NCBI GenBank assembly: GCA_050699035.1
Contig: JBOHDE010000054.1
Coordinates: forward strand, 1-19,489
Length of the DNA stretch: 19,489 nucleotides
Direction: 5' to 3'
DNA from: WHTB01 sp050699035
GTDB taxonomy: Bacteria; Actinomycetota; Actinomycetes; Propionibacteriales; Nocardioidaceae
Shown: one piece after another, positions 7,256 to 15,508 of the stretch
Position numbering within the stretch: position 1 is the stretch's first letter
Layout: every line of letters starts with the position of its first letter
Notes under the pieces: model-generated
The model's database searches: none
Told to the model about the DNA's origin: nothing
Seen by the model: only the letters and a program-made list of their open reading frames with translations
Program-made: the position numbers and the translations under genes

Positions 7256-8139
7256 GCCTCCTCAGGTTCACCGGTCGCCGCCAGACGTCGACGGGCGTGG
7301 CCGGTCGCGATGGCACACCGCCGCGCAGCTACCAGCTGGCGATCGGGCTGACCGGGTTGGCCGTACTCGTGACCTTGGCGATCCTCTCGCTGTTCCTCGA
7401 GGAGCGGGTGTACGACCAGGTGCTGGTCGGCCGCTTACGGCCGCCATTCTGGGAGTCTGGCGGCTCGACCAGCAACGTCCTCGGCACCGACTCGCTGGGC
7501 CGAGACGTCCTGTCCCGGATCATGGCGGGGCTCCGGGTCTCGCTCCAGATCGGGGTGGCATCCGTCCTCATCGGCAGCGTGCTCGGTGTCGCTCTCGGCG
7601 TGCTCTCCGGCTACTACGGCGGCAAAATCGACGACGCGATCATGCGGCTGACTGACGCCGTGCTGGCCATCCCGATCGTGCTGCTGGCGCTCAGCGTCAT
7701 CGCGGTCGTCGGCGGCGGGGCGCGCAACCTGATCTTGGTGATCGCCCTGACGCAGTGGATGGCGTACGCGAGAACCGCGCGTGGCGAGGTGATGGTCCTT
7801 CGCGAGGTGCCGTTCGTGACCGCGGCCAAGTCGCTGGGCTGCCTGGACTGGCAGATCATCCTGCGCCACTGCCTGCCGCACGTGCTGCCGTCGGTGTTGG
7901 TGCTGGCAACGTTGGGCATCTCCGAGGCGGTGCTGCTCGAGGCCGGGCTGAGCTTCCTCGGCCTGGGCATCCAGCCTCCCGACCCGTCGCTCGGGTCGAT
8001 GCTGACCGAGGGCCGGCAGTACATCCATCGAGCCCCGTGGTTGGCGATCTACCCCGGTGCCGTCCTGCTGGTGCTCGTGCTGGCGATCAACACCGTGGGT
8101 GACGGCTTGCGACGGCGGATCGACCGGCGGGCCCGATGA
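7252..8139 (+). CDS. ABC transporter permease, DppC/OppC type
   Basis: Second permease of the peptide importer, 295 residues. A cytoplasmic N-terminal tail leads into a first membrane helix (LAIGLTGLAVLVTLAILSLF), then the DppC-specific segment NVLGTDSLGRDVLSRIMAG, further helices, and the EAA loop (VPFVTAAKSLGCLDWQIILRHCLPHVLPSV). The signature LEAGLSFLGLGIQPPDPSLGSML near the C-terminus is diagnostic of this subfamily. The start is the ATG overlapping the previous stop, and its own stop overlaps the ATPase start in the same ATGA way, so subunits are translationally coupled. Confidence 0.94.
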   Translation: MSLLRFTGRRQTSTGVAGRDGTPPRSYQLAIGLTGLAVLVTLAILSLFLEERVYDQVLVGRLRPPFWESGGSTSNVLGTDSLGRDVLSRIMAGLRVSLQIGVASVLIGSVLGVALGVLSGYYGGKIDDAIMRLTDAVLAIPIVLLALSVIAVVGGGARNLILVIALTQWMAYARTARGEVMVLREVPFVTAAKSLGCLDWQIILRHCLPHVLPSVLVLATLGISEAVLLEAGLSFLGLGIQPPDPSLGSMLTEGRQYIHRAPWLAIYPGAVLLVLVLAINTVGDGLRRRIDRRAR

Positions 8140-9167
8140 CCGAGGATCCTGGGGCGCGGCCCGTGCTGCGAGTCGACGAGCTGAGCGTGGCCTTTCGGAC
8201 GCCGGAGGGCTTCGCGCGCGCCGTGGACGGCCTGTCGTTCGACGTCGCCCAGGGCGAGGCGCTGGGCATCGTGGGGGAGTCGGGCTCGGGCAAGACGGCG
8301 ACCGCGATGGCTATCCTCGGCCTGCTCGACGGCGTCTCGGTCACCGGCTCGGCAAGTCTCGGCGGGCGTGAGCTGATCGGCGCGCGCGAGCGAGTCCTCG
8401 AAGACGTCCGTGGCCGTGAGATCGCGATGGTGTTCCAGGACCCGATGACGTCGTTGAACCCGACGATGCGCATCGGGCGGCAGGTGGCCGAGCCGCTGGT
8501 GCGACACCGCGGTCTCGACGACGTGGCGGCGCGGCGACGGGTCGCCGAGCTGTTGGACGAGGTCCGCATTCCGCGCGTCGAGCAGGTGATGCGCGCCTAT
8601 CCCCACGAGCTGTCCGGCGGCATGCGGCAGCGGGCCGCGATCGCGATGGCGCTGGCCGGGGAGCCACGTGTGCTCCTCGCCGACGAGCCGACGACTGCGT
8701 TGGACGTCACGGTGCAGGCCGACGTGCTCGACCTGATCAAGGCGATGCAGGAGTCCCATGGCATGGCGGTCGTCTTGATCACCCATGACATGGGGGTGGT
8801 CGCTCACGTCGCCGACGAGGTGCTCGTCATGTACGCGGGTCAGTGCGTCGAGCGCGCTCCGGTCGGTCAGCTGCTGGCCCGGCCCGAGCATCCGTACACC
8901 GAGGCCCTGCTCGGGGCGATGCCCCGGATGGACGCGGACGACCCGCGCGAAGAGCGTCTCCTCGCCATCCCCGGCAGTCCGCCCAGCCTCGTCGACCCCC
9001 CGGCGGGCTGTCGGTTCGCGGCGCGCTGCCCGTTCGCGACCGACGGCGATCCGTGCAGCGGCACCGACGTCCCTCCGGCGCTGACGGAGCTCCGACCCGG
9101 TCACCTGGTCCGGTCTGCCCATCCCGCGTCGGCGCGGGCGAGCCGAGCGGCGTCCGGCGATGGGTGA
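8136..9167 (+). CDS. ABC transporter ATP-binding protein, DppD/OppD type
   Basis: First ATPase of the peptide importer, 343 residues, family length. Walker A is GESGSGKT at 47-54, Q-loop VFQDPMTSLNP, signature LSGGMRQR from 159, Walker B LLADEP with D183/E184, and switch histidine in VLITHDMG. The C-terminal oligopeptide-transport extension is intact, including CRFAARCPFA and a further Cys (C292, C298, C307), the region linked in OppD/DppD proteins to an iron-sulfur cluster. It overlaps the second ATPase gene by eight bases. Confidence 0.95.
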   Translation: MTEDPGARPVLRVDELSVAFRTPEGFARAVDGLSFDVAQGEALGIVGESGSGKTATAMAILGLLDGVSVTGSASLGGRELIGARERVLEDVRGREIAMVFQDPMTSLNPTMRIGRQVAEPLVRHRGLDDVAARRRVAELLDEVRIPRVEQVMRAYPHELSGGMRQRAAIAMALAGEPRVLLADEPTTALDVTVQADVLDLIKAMQESHGMAVVLITHDMGVVAHVADEVLVMYAGQCVERAPVGQLLARPEHPYTEALLGAMPRMDADDPREERLLAIPGSPPSLVDPPAGCRFAARCPFATDGDPCSGTDVPPALTELRPGHLVRSAHPASARASRAASGDG

Positions 9168-10002
9168 CACCTTGCTCCGGGTCACCGACCTGACGAAGAC
9201 GTTCAGCTCGCCGACCGGGGACGTCAGGGCCGTGCGTGGGGTGAGTCTGGAGCTGACCGCCGGCTCCACGGTCGGCATCGTCGGTGAGTCCGGGTCGGGG
9301 AAGACCACCACCGGGTTCTGCATTCTCCGGTTGACGCAGCCCACCAGCGGCTCGGTGGTGTTCGACGGCGAGGAGATCACGACACTTGACCGTCGTCGCC
9401 TCCGGCACAAGCGACGTGACATGCAGATCGTGTTCCAAGATCCGTACTCGTCGCTCGACCCACGGATGACGGCGGCCGAGATCGTGCTGCAGCCGCTGCG
9501 CGTGCACGGCATCGGGACGCCCCAAGGCCGCCGAACGCGAGTCCGTGACCTGTTCGAGCTGGTGGGTCTCAGCACCGAGGCGGCCGACAAGCAGCCACGC
9601 GAGTTCTCCGGCGGCCAACGGCAACGGATCGGCATCGCCAGAGCGCTGGCGCTGAACCCGAAGCTGGTGGTGTGCGACGAGCCGGTGTCAGCGTTGGACG
9701 TGTCGATCCAGGCCCAGATCGTCAACCTGTTGCGAGACATCCAGCGGGAGCTGGGATTGAGCTACCTGTTCATCAGTCACGATCTCGCGGTCGTCCGCGC
9801 GATGAGCGACCAGATCTACGTCATGAGGTCGGGTGAGGTGGTCGAGCGTGGCGCAGCGCAGGACGTCTTCACCCGTCCGCAGCACGAGTACACGAAGAGC
9901 CTGCTCGGCGCCGTGCCTGTTCCGGACCCCGCCCTTATGGCGCGGCGCCGAGCCACCCGGTGGGCAGCACGCGCCAGCTCGCCGATGGGTGGTCAGAAGT
10001 AG
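9160..10002 (+). CDS. ABC transporter ATP-binding protein, DppF/OppF type
   Basis: Second ATPase of the importer, 280 residues. Walker A is GESGSGKT at 42-49, Q-loop VFQDPYSSLDP, signature FSGGQRQR from 149, Walker B LVVCDEPVSALD with D173, and switch histidine in LFISHDLA. After the conserved YTKSLLGAVPVPDP it ends in a short basic tail (MARRRATRWAARASSPMGGQK) in place of the longer Cys-containing extension of many relatives, so it is about 40 residues shorter than typical DppF. The catalytic core is complete and the protein should pair with the DppD-type subunit. The 27-base gap to the antiporter gene shows no terminator. Confidence 0.93.
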   Translation: MGDTLLRVTDLTKTFSSPTGDVRAVRGVSLELTAGSTVGIVGESGSGKTTTGFCILRLTQPTSGSVVFDGEEITTLDRRRLRHKRRDMQIVFQDPYSSLDPRMTAAEIVLQPLRVHGIGTPQGRRTRVRDLFELVGLSTEAADKQPREFSGGQRQRIGIARALALNPKLVVCDEPVSALDVSIQAQIVNLLRDIQRELGLSYLFISHDLAVVRAMSDQIYVMRSGEVVERGAAQDVFTRPQHEYTKSLLGAVPVPDPALMARRRATRWAARASSPMGGQK

Positions 10003-10029
10003 CTTGTCGAAGCCAAGAGAGGCGTTGCC

Positions 10030-11454
10030 ATGAGCATCCAGACCGAACCCCGACTGCAGATGAGGGGCGGCATTCTCGCATTGTTCGTGCCCTTCCTGGT
10101 GATGCTGACGGGAATCTTGATCCTCGGGGCGAAGGGCCTCGCGCTGCCGGAGGCCTTCTGGCCGATGGTGCTCCTCGGCCTGTTCGTCGGCCTGCTCCTC
10201 GCCCGGAGCAGGGATGAGTACGTCCAGGCGCTGATCGCCGGGATCGCCTCGCCGATGCTCGCGGTCATCTTGCTGGCCTGGTTCCTGGCCGGCGTCTTCG
10301 GCACGATGCTCAACCAGACCGGGGTCATCGAGGGTCTGGTCTGGGTGGCCACGTCGATCGGTCTCACCGCTGCCTGGGTGCCCTTAGTGACGTTTCTGGC
10401 GTCCTCGATCCTGTCGTTGTCCACCGGGACGTCGATCGGCACGATCCTGGCCGTGACGCCGATCCTGTTCCCGGCTGGTTTCGCCATCGGAGCCGACCCG
10501 CTGCTGGTGGTCGGCGCCATCATCGGCGGAGCGTTCGTCGGCGACAACTTGGCGCCGGTCTCGGACACCACGATCGTGTCGGCGTATTCCCAGGGCACGA
10601 CCGTCCCGAAGGTCGTCAGGTCACGGCTCAAGTACGCCGCGGTCGCGGGCGCGGTCACCATCGGCTTCTATGTCGTCGTCGGGTTCGCCAGCGCTTCGGC
10701 GTCCGAGAGGGGCAACGTCGACGCATCGCCCGACGGGCTGGTCATGCTGCTCGCGCCGGCGTTGCTGATCGTGCTGATGGTGCGTGGTTGGCACTTCGTC
10801 GCCTCGTTGCTGATGAGCACGGCGGTCGGCATCGTCATCGGCCTCGTCACTGGCCTGCTCGGGTTCCCCGACCTGCTGACGGTGGACGAGGCGAGTTTCA
10901 CGGCGAGCGGCATTGTCGTCGACGGGATGTTCGGGTTTGTCGGTGTGGCCGTCTTCACTATCTTCCTGATGGGCATGATCGGCACTTTCGAGGCGGGCGG
11001 CCTGATCGACTGGCTGGTCTCTCGTTCGCAGCAGCGGGCGAGCACGGCCCGGGGTGCGGAGATCTCGATGTACACACTCACCCTCGGTGTCAACGCACTG
11101 ACCACAGCCGGCACCCCGACGATGGTGATGCTCGGCCCCTACGTGCGACGGCTCGGGCACCACTTCCGGATCGCACCATGGCGTCGTGGCAACGTCCTCG
11201 ACGCGGCGTCGACGACGATCATCGGCTTCCTGCCGTACAGCATCGCGGTGCTGATTCCCTTCGCGCTGGCACGAGAGACCGTGGCCGACGCGGGCCTGAC
11301 CAACTTCGACCCCGTGCATCTCGTGCCGTATGTCGTGTACTGCTGGGCGCTGATGCTGGTCTTCCTGTTCGCCGTCGTCACCGGCTGGGGTCGGGAGGAG
11401 ATGACGGACGCGGAGTGGGACGCGGAGGCCGACGAGCTGTCGCGGACGAGCTGA
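10030..11454 (+). CDS. Na+/H+ antiporter, NhaC family
   Basis: Integral membrane protein of 474 residues with about 11-12 hydrophobic segments. The family signature lies at about residues 166-182 (GGAFVGDNLAPVSDTTI; NhaC proteins have GD-x-x-SP-x-SDTT), preceded by SLSTGTSIGTILAV. Family members exchange Na+ for H+; the malate:H+/Na+:lactate antiporter MleN and possible amino-acid exchangers belong to the same group. Lying within a peptide-uptake operon, it may export an ion or a product of hydrolysis; this is inference. The ATG has GAGAGG about seven bases upstream. The next gene begins within about 20 bases of its stop. Confidence 0.88.
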   Translation: MSIQTEPRLQMRGGILALFVPFLVMLTGILILGAKGLALPEAFWPMVLLGLFVGLLLARSRDEYVQALIAGIASPMLAVILLAWFLAGVFGTMLNQTGVIEGLVWVATSIGLTAAWVPLVTFLASSILSLSTGTSIGTILAVTPILFPAGFAIGADPLLVVGAIIGGAFVGDNLAPVSDTTIVSAYSQGTTVPKVVRSRLKYAAVAGAVTIGFYVVVGFASASASERGNVDASPDGLVMLLAPALLIVLMVRGWHFVASLLMSTAVGIVIGLVTGLLGFPDLLTVDEASFTASGIVVDGMFGFVGVAVFTIFLMGMIGTFEAGGLIDWLVSRSQQRASTARGAEISMYTLTLGVNALTTAGTPTMVMLGPYVRRLGHHFRIAPWRRGNVLDAASTTIIGFLPYSIAVLIPFALARETVADAGLTNFDPVHLVPYVVYCWALMLVFLFAVVTGWGREEMTDAEWDAEADELSRTS

Positions 11455-11456
11455 CC

Positions 11457-12698
11457 TTGTCAACGGCAGGAACCGTGCACTACCTCGACCACGCCTGCTA
11501 CAGCCCGCCGTCAGCGGAGACCGAGCGCGCGGTCAGGGCGGCGGTCCGCTCGCTGGCGGCCGTCGGCAGCGCCGGCGCCACCCGGCTGGCGTTGGACTGG
11601 CTGGAGCAACGCGACCGGACCCGGGGTGCCGTCGCTGAACTGCTCGGTTCCGGCGCCGACGACATCACGCTGGTCGAGAGTACGAGCCACGGGCTCGGCG
11701 TCGTCGCGGGCGGGCTGCGGCTCTCGGCCGGGGAGAACGTCGTCGTCGCGGACTGCGACTTCGTCGGTGTCCCCACGGTCTGGCGGGCTCAGGTGCGGTC
11801 GGGCGTCGAACTGCGCGCCGCACGCTCGACGGCGGGACGGCTCACCCTCGACGCGGTCAGGGCAGCTGTCGACAGCCGCACCCGCGTGATCTCGGTCAGC
11901 GCGGTGCAGGAGGTATCGGGTTGGCCGGTCGACCTCGACGGTGTGGCGGAGATCGCGTCGTCGGTCGGCGCGGTCGTCGTGGTGGACGGTATCCAGGAGG
12001 CGGGGGTGCTCGACCGGCATCCGGCTCAGCACGGACTAGCCGCGTACGCGAGCGGTGGTCACAAGTGGATCCGTCATCCCTACGGGCTCGGGTTCCTCTG
12101 GACGTCGCCCGACCTGCGGGCGAGACTGCGCCCGCCGTTCCAGGGCTACTTCGCGCTCGCCCAGCCGGCCGGCGGATGGGTACGACACCTCACCGACCCG
12201 ATGACGTACTCGTTGGACGATCACGCCCTCAGCCGCGAGGGTCCCGCACTCGAGCTGGGCGGGACGCCGAACTGGCTCGGTGCCGTCGGCCTGGAGACGG
12301 CCGTCCGTCTGGTCGTCGACACGGGACCGACGGTGATCGAGTCACGGGCGCTCGGGCTCGCCGACGAGCTCCGCTCCGGGCTTCTCGGCCTCGGCGTCGA
12401 GCCGTACACACCGGTGGGCACCCGGTCGACAGTGGTGACCTTCAGCCTGCAACCGCATGCCGATGACGTGACCTTCGTGGATGTCGCACGTCGTGACGGA
12501 GTCCATGTCTCAGCCCGGAGCGGTGCGAGCATCGGCGGTGTCCGCGCTGGCTGTCACGCGCACAACACCGAGGACGACATCGCTGCCCTCTTGGCGCTGG
12601 TCGCACGGGCTAGAGGTAGGGCTGCACCAGCTCGACGTAGCGGCGGGCCATCGTCGCGATCACCTGGTCGCCCGGGGCCGACCATACGTCGGCGTTGA
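11457..12698 (+). CDS. Second class V aminotransferase-fold PLP enzyme
   Basis: Fold-type I PLP enzyme. The N-terminus HYLDHACYSPPS, the cofactor lysine in SGGHKWI (K203 from the TTG start), the Asp in VVVVDGIQEAG, LGGTPNWLGA and the C-terminal VRAGCHAHNTEDDI place it with cysteine desulfurase/isopenicillin-N epimerase-like proteins. The reaction is unassigned. The start is uncertain: TTG at 11457, two bases after the antiporter stop, or GTG at 11475 with AGGA only three bases away; no ATG fits. The family-like sequence ends near residue 385 (LLALVARA). The last 28 residues are Arg/Pro/Ser-rich and are read from the antisense strand of an isomerase gene remnant, so the natural 3' end was probably lost. 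It is the last gene of the + operon and a distant paralogue of the enzyme at 1578-2732. Confidence 0.85.
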   Translation: MSTAGTVHYLDHACYSPPSAETERAVRAAVRSLAAVGSAGATRLALDWLEQRDRTRGAVAELLGSGADDITLVESTSHGLGVVAGGLRLSAGENVVVADCDFVGVPTVWRAQVRSGVELRAARSTAGRLTLDAVRAAVDSRTRVISVSAVQEVSGWPVDLDGVAEIASSVGAVVVVDGIQEAGVLDRHPAQHGLAAYASGGHKWIRHPYGLGFLWTSPDLRARLRPPFQGYFALAQPAGGWVRHLTDPMTYSLDDHALSREGPALELGGTPNWLGAVGLETAVRLVVDTGPTVIESRALGLADELRSGLLGLGVEPYTPVGTRSTVVTFSLQPHADDVTFVDVARRDGVHVSARSGASIGGVRAGCHAHNTEDDIAALLALVARARGRAAPARRSGGPSSRSPGRPGPTIRRR

Positions 12699-12759
12699 AG
12701 ATCTCCACCTCGACGTCGCCGCGGTAGCCGGTGTCGGCGACGGCGCGGGTGACACAGCG
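12610..12759 (-). pseudogene. C-terminal remnant of a sugar-phosphate isomerase/epimerase (TIM barrel)
   Basis: Reading right to left, the 49 codons before the TAG at 12610-12612 give RCVTRAVADTGYRGDVEVEI, then FNADVW, PGDQV and ARRYVELVQPYL. This is recognisable as the last strand and helix of the xylose-isomerase-like TIM-barrel family (sugar phosphate isomerase/epimerase), where GYxGxVEVEIF and a final RY..LV..Y are usual. There is no start codon suited to expression, and the remaining 200-plus residues are absent. The fragment follows the MFS gene's TAG directly and in the same frame. The rest was probably removed by a deletion or rearrangement joining it to the MFS gene. Family assignment is by eye. 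Confidence 0.7.
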
Positions 12760-13971
12760 CTAGGGCTCGGGCCGGTCGGCGTCGAGGGTGGTGAAGAGTA
12801 CGGCGGTGGTGCTGACTCCCAGGAGTACGGCGAGCGAGACGAACACTGCGGCAACGCCCGCCGCGCCGGCGACCGCACCGACGGCGACGGGGAGGGCCGT
12901 CTGTCCCAGCCGGTTGCCGCTCAGCCGTACCGCGATCGCCGTTCCGCGGATGGAGTGCGGCGCCCGACCGGCGACCCACGCCAGCGTGACGGGCTGCCCG
13001 AGACCCAGGCCGAAGCCGATGATCGTCATCGCCGTGTAGAGGAACACCGTGTTGTCCGCAAGGGGGAAGGCGGCCAGTGCGGCAGCCGGCAAGATCATGC
13101 TGATCGCGAGCAGACGGCGCCGCCCGGCGAGTCTGATCAGCGGCAGCATCAGCACGCGGGTAGCCATCGATGCCGCCGCCCGTACTCCGAGCAGCAGCCC
13201 CACCGTCTCGACGGAGAGCCCGCGAGCCTCGCCGTACGCCGGTAGGTAGGCGGCGATCAGGTCGATGCTGGTGAGCACCGTCAGGCTGGCCAGCATGGCG
13301 TGTGGCATGCCCTGGATGCGGAGCACCCGTGGCACGGCAGTCAGCAGTTGCCCTCCATCGACCTCGCCGTCGGCGCCGCGCCGCGCGCGCGGCGGCGTCA
13401 CCATCCAGAGGCTCGCGGCGACCACCACGGAGAGCCCGGTCACGACGGTCATCACGACGAAGACCAGGTCGGTGCCGACCTGGCTCCCGTCCGGACCCGG
13501 CTGCCCGATCGCGTTGCCGGCAAGGAGCCCCGCCGCGGCCGGACCGACGAGCTGACCGAGCGAGACGAACACGGTGAACACGCCGAACCGGCCGTCGCGC
13601 CGATCGGGGTCGCCCCGGTTGGCGATGAGGGTCTGGGTGCCGATCACGGTCATGATGTGTCCGAGCCCCAGCGCCGCCTGGTTGACCGCGAGCCCGCAGA
13701 CGCTGTCGATCCAGAGCAACGACGCCGTGCTGGCCGTGATCAGGACGGTGCCACCAGTGAGGAACGGCGGCTCGCCCCACCGATCGACCCAGCGTCCGAC
13801 CGGTACGGCGACCAGCAGGGACAAGACGGCGAACGACGCCGCGATGACGCCGAGGTCGAACGGCGTGGCGCCGATCGCCAGCGCCTTGTACGACACCATC
13901 GGGCGGCTGCCGTACACCGCCGTCTGCAGGCACACCGTGATCGCGAGCACGCCGAGGAACCACCGGCTCAC
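12760..13971 (-). CDS. Major facilitator superfamily (MFS) transporter
   Basis: Polytopic membrane protein of 403 residues with about twelve hydrophobic segments in two halves. A loop 2-3 motif (VGRWVDRWGEPPFLTGG) resembles the MFS GxLaDrxGrk signature. A hydrophilic central loop (PPRARRGADGEVDGG) separates the halves, and the second half has RLAGRRRLLAISM and IRGTAIAVRLSGNRLGQ. Substrate unknown; the second-half pattern resembles drug/metabolite exporters and uptake permeases alike. GTG at 13971 is chosen because AAGGGGG lies about seven bases upstream and the first helix starts immediately (SRWFLGVLAITVCLQTAVYG); the longer frame would run into the TctA gene. It is 16 bases downstream of TctA and last in the carboxylate operon. 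The TAG stop abuts the isomerase remnant. Confidence 0.85.
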   Translation of the reverse strand: MSRWFLGVLAITVCLQTAVYGSRPMVSYKALAIGATPFDLGVIAASFAVLSLLVAVPVGRWVDRWGEPPFLTGGTVLITASTASLLWIDSVCGLAVNQAALGLGHIMTVIGTQTLIANRGDPDRRDGRFGVFTVFVSLGQLVGPAAAGLLAGNAIGQPGPDGSQVGTDLVFVVMTVVTGLSVVVAASLWMVTPPRARRGADGEVDGGQLLTAVPRVLRIQGMPHAMLASLTVLTSIDLIAAYLPAYGEARGLSVETVGLLLGVRAAASMATRVLMLPLIRLAGRRRLLAISMILPAAALAAFPLADNTVFLYTAMTIIGFGLGLGQPVTLAWVAGRAPHSIRGTAIAVRLSGNRLGQTALPVAVGAVAGAAGVAAVFVSLAVLLGVSTTAVLFTTLDADRPEP

Positions 13972-13987
13972 GGTCGCGCCCCCTTGC

Positions 13988-15502
13988 TCAATCGTCCTCG
14001 CCGACGGCCGGGACCAGCGCCCGGCGATGTCGCAGCTTGACCGCGACGTCCAAGACGACCACGGCGACCCCGACGGCGAGGAAGACAGCACTGATCGGAC
14101 GGGTCACCAGTGTCGACCAGTCGCCATCGGCCAGCAGGGTCGCCTGGCGCAACGACTGCTCCATCTTCGGTGCCAGGATCGCCGCCAGCACCAAGGGTAC
14201 GAGGGGGATGCCGACGGCCCGCATCAGGTAGCCCAACAGCCCGAAGGCGAACAGCAGGACGACGTCGGCGAAGGCGTTGCTGAGCGAGAACGCGCCGACG
14301 GCGGCGATCACCAAGATGACCGGCATCAAGATCTTGGTCGGCACGTCGAGGATCCGCACGAACATCGGGATCAGCGGCAGGTTGAGCGCCAGCAGCACGA
14401 CGTTGCTGATGTACAGGCTCGCGATCACGGTCCACACGATGTCGGCGTTGTCGGTCATCAGACGCGGACCGGGGTCGATGCCGTAGATGGTCAGCACCGA
14501 CAGCAGCACGGCCGTCGTCCCGCTGCCCGGCACGCCGAGGGTCAGCATCGGGATCAGCGCCCCACCCGTCGCCGCGTTGTTCGCGGTCTCGGGCGCGGCG
14601 ACTCCCTCGATCGCGCCCCGGCCGAACCGCTCGGGCTCCTTGGACACCCGCTGCTCGACGGTGTAGCCGAGGACGGCGGCCAGCGAGCTGCCCGAGCCGG
14701 GCAGGATGCCCACCACGAAGCCGAGTCCGGACGACCGCAGGATCGGTCTCCACGACCGGGCCCAGTCCCTCCGGCTCAGCCAGAGCCGCCCACGAATCCC
14801 GAGCCGTCCACCCGTGTTGTCGGGCCGGTGGGCGAGGTACCAGAGCACCTCGCCGACGCCGAACACGCCCATCAGGACGACGATGATGTCGATGCCCTCG
14901 AGGAACGACGACAGGCCGAACGTCAGTCGCGGCACTCCGGACTGCAGGTCCGTACCTACCACGGCGACGAGCAGCCCGAGCGCGACCGAGATGAGACCCT
15001 TGACCAGGTCGGCGCCGAGCAGCACCGAGGTGAAGAGCAACGCCGCGACCATCAGCGAGAAGTACTCCGCCGGACCGATCCGCAGGGCGTAGTCGGCGAT
15101 GACCGGTGCGAACAAGGTGAGCCCGACGACCGACAGCGTGCCGCCGATGAACGAGCCGATCGCGGCGACGGCAAGGGCAGGCCCGGCACGACCCTGCTTG
15201 GCCATCTCGAACCCGTCGATCGCCGTCATCACCGACGACGCCTCACCCGGCACCTTCATCAGTACGGAGGTCAGCGAGCCGCCGTACATCGCTCCGAGGT
15301 AGACGCCGAGCATCATGATCAGCGCCGCGTCGGGCTGCAGTGAGAACGCCACCGGGATCAGCAGTGCCACCGTCGTCGACGGGCCCAGCCCGGGGAGCAC
15401 GCCGACGACGGTGCCGAGCAGGCATCCGATCACGGCGGCGATGATGTTGCTGAGGGTCAGCGCCGCCCCGAACCCGGCCGCCAGCGAGCTCAGTGCGTCC
15501 AT
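13988..15502 (-). CDS. tctA: Tripartite tricarboxylate transporter, large permease TctA
   Basis: Large membrane subunit of a binding-protein-dependent secondary carboxylate transporter, 504 residues, the normal length. TctA hallmarks are clear: GLGPSTTVALLIPVAFSLQP, then MYGGSLTSVLMKVPGEASSV near the N-terminus, and in the middle ETANNAATGGALIPMLTLGV followed by PGSGTTAVLL. These repeats line the transport path, which is driven by an ion gradient and not by ATP. It begins six bases after the TctB stop. The substrate of this class is a di- or tricarboxylate or another small acid; the linked PrpD and aconitase-family genes favour a hydroxy-carboxylate. Confidence 0.96.
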   Translation of the reverse strand: MDALSSLAAGFGAALTLSNIIAAVIGCLLGTVVGVLPGLGPSTTVALLIPVAFSLQPDAALIMMLGVYLGAMYGGSLTSVLMKVPGEASSVMTAIDGFEMAKQGRAGPALAVAAIGSFIGGTLSVVGLTLFAPVIADYALRIGPAEYFSLMVAALLFTSVLLGADLVKGLISVALGLLVAVVGTDLQSGVPRLTFGLSSFLEGIDIIVVLMGVFGVGEVLWYLAHRPDNTGGRLGIRGRLWLSRRDWARSWRPILRSSGLGFVVGILPGSGSSLAAVLGYTVEQRVSKEPERFGRGAIEGVAAPETANNAATGGALIPMLTLGVPGSGTTAVLLSVLTIYGIDPGPRLMTDNADIVWTVIASLYISNVVLLALNLPLIPMFVRILDVPTKILMPVILVIAAVGAFSLSNAFADVVLLFAFGLLGYLMRAVGIPLVPLVLAAILAPKMEQSLRQATLLADGDWSTLVTRPISAVFLAVGVAVVVLDVAVKLRHRRALVPAVGEDD

Positions 15503-15508
15503 GGCTGC

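Noticed and set aside
8049..9740. Long open frame on the minus strand (563 codons) opposite the two ABC ATPase genes
   Set aside because: It is antisense to two genes with complete ATPase motifs, its translation is Arg/His-rich without any domain, and long antisense frames are expected at this GC content.
13574..15343. Plus-strand open frame of 589 codons opposite the MFS and TctA genes
   Set aside because: It runs across two unrelated genes on the other strand and has the His/Arg/Gln/Asp-rich composition of a GC shadow; TctA is unmistakable on the minus strand.
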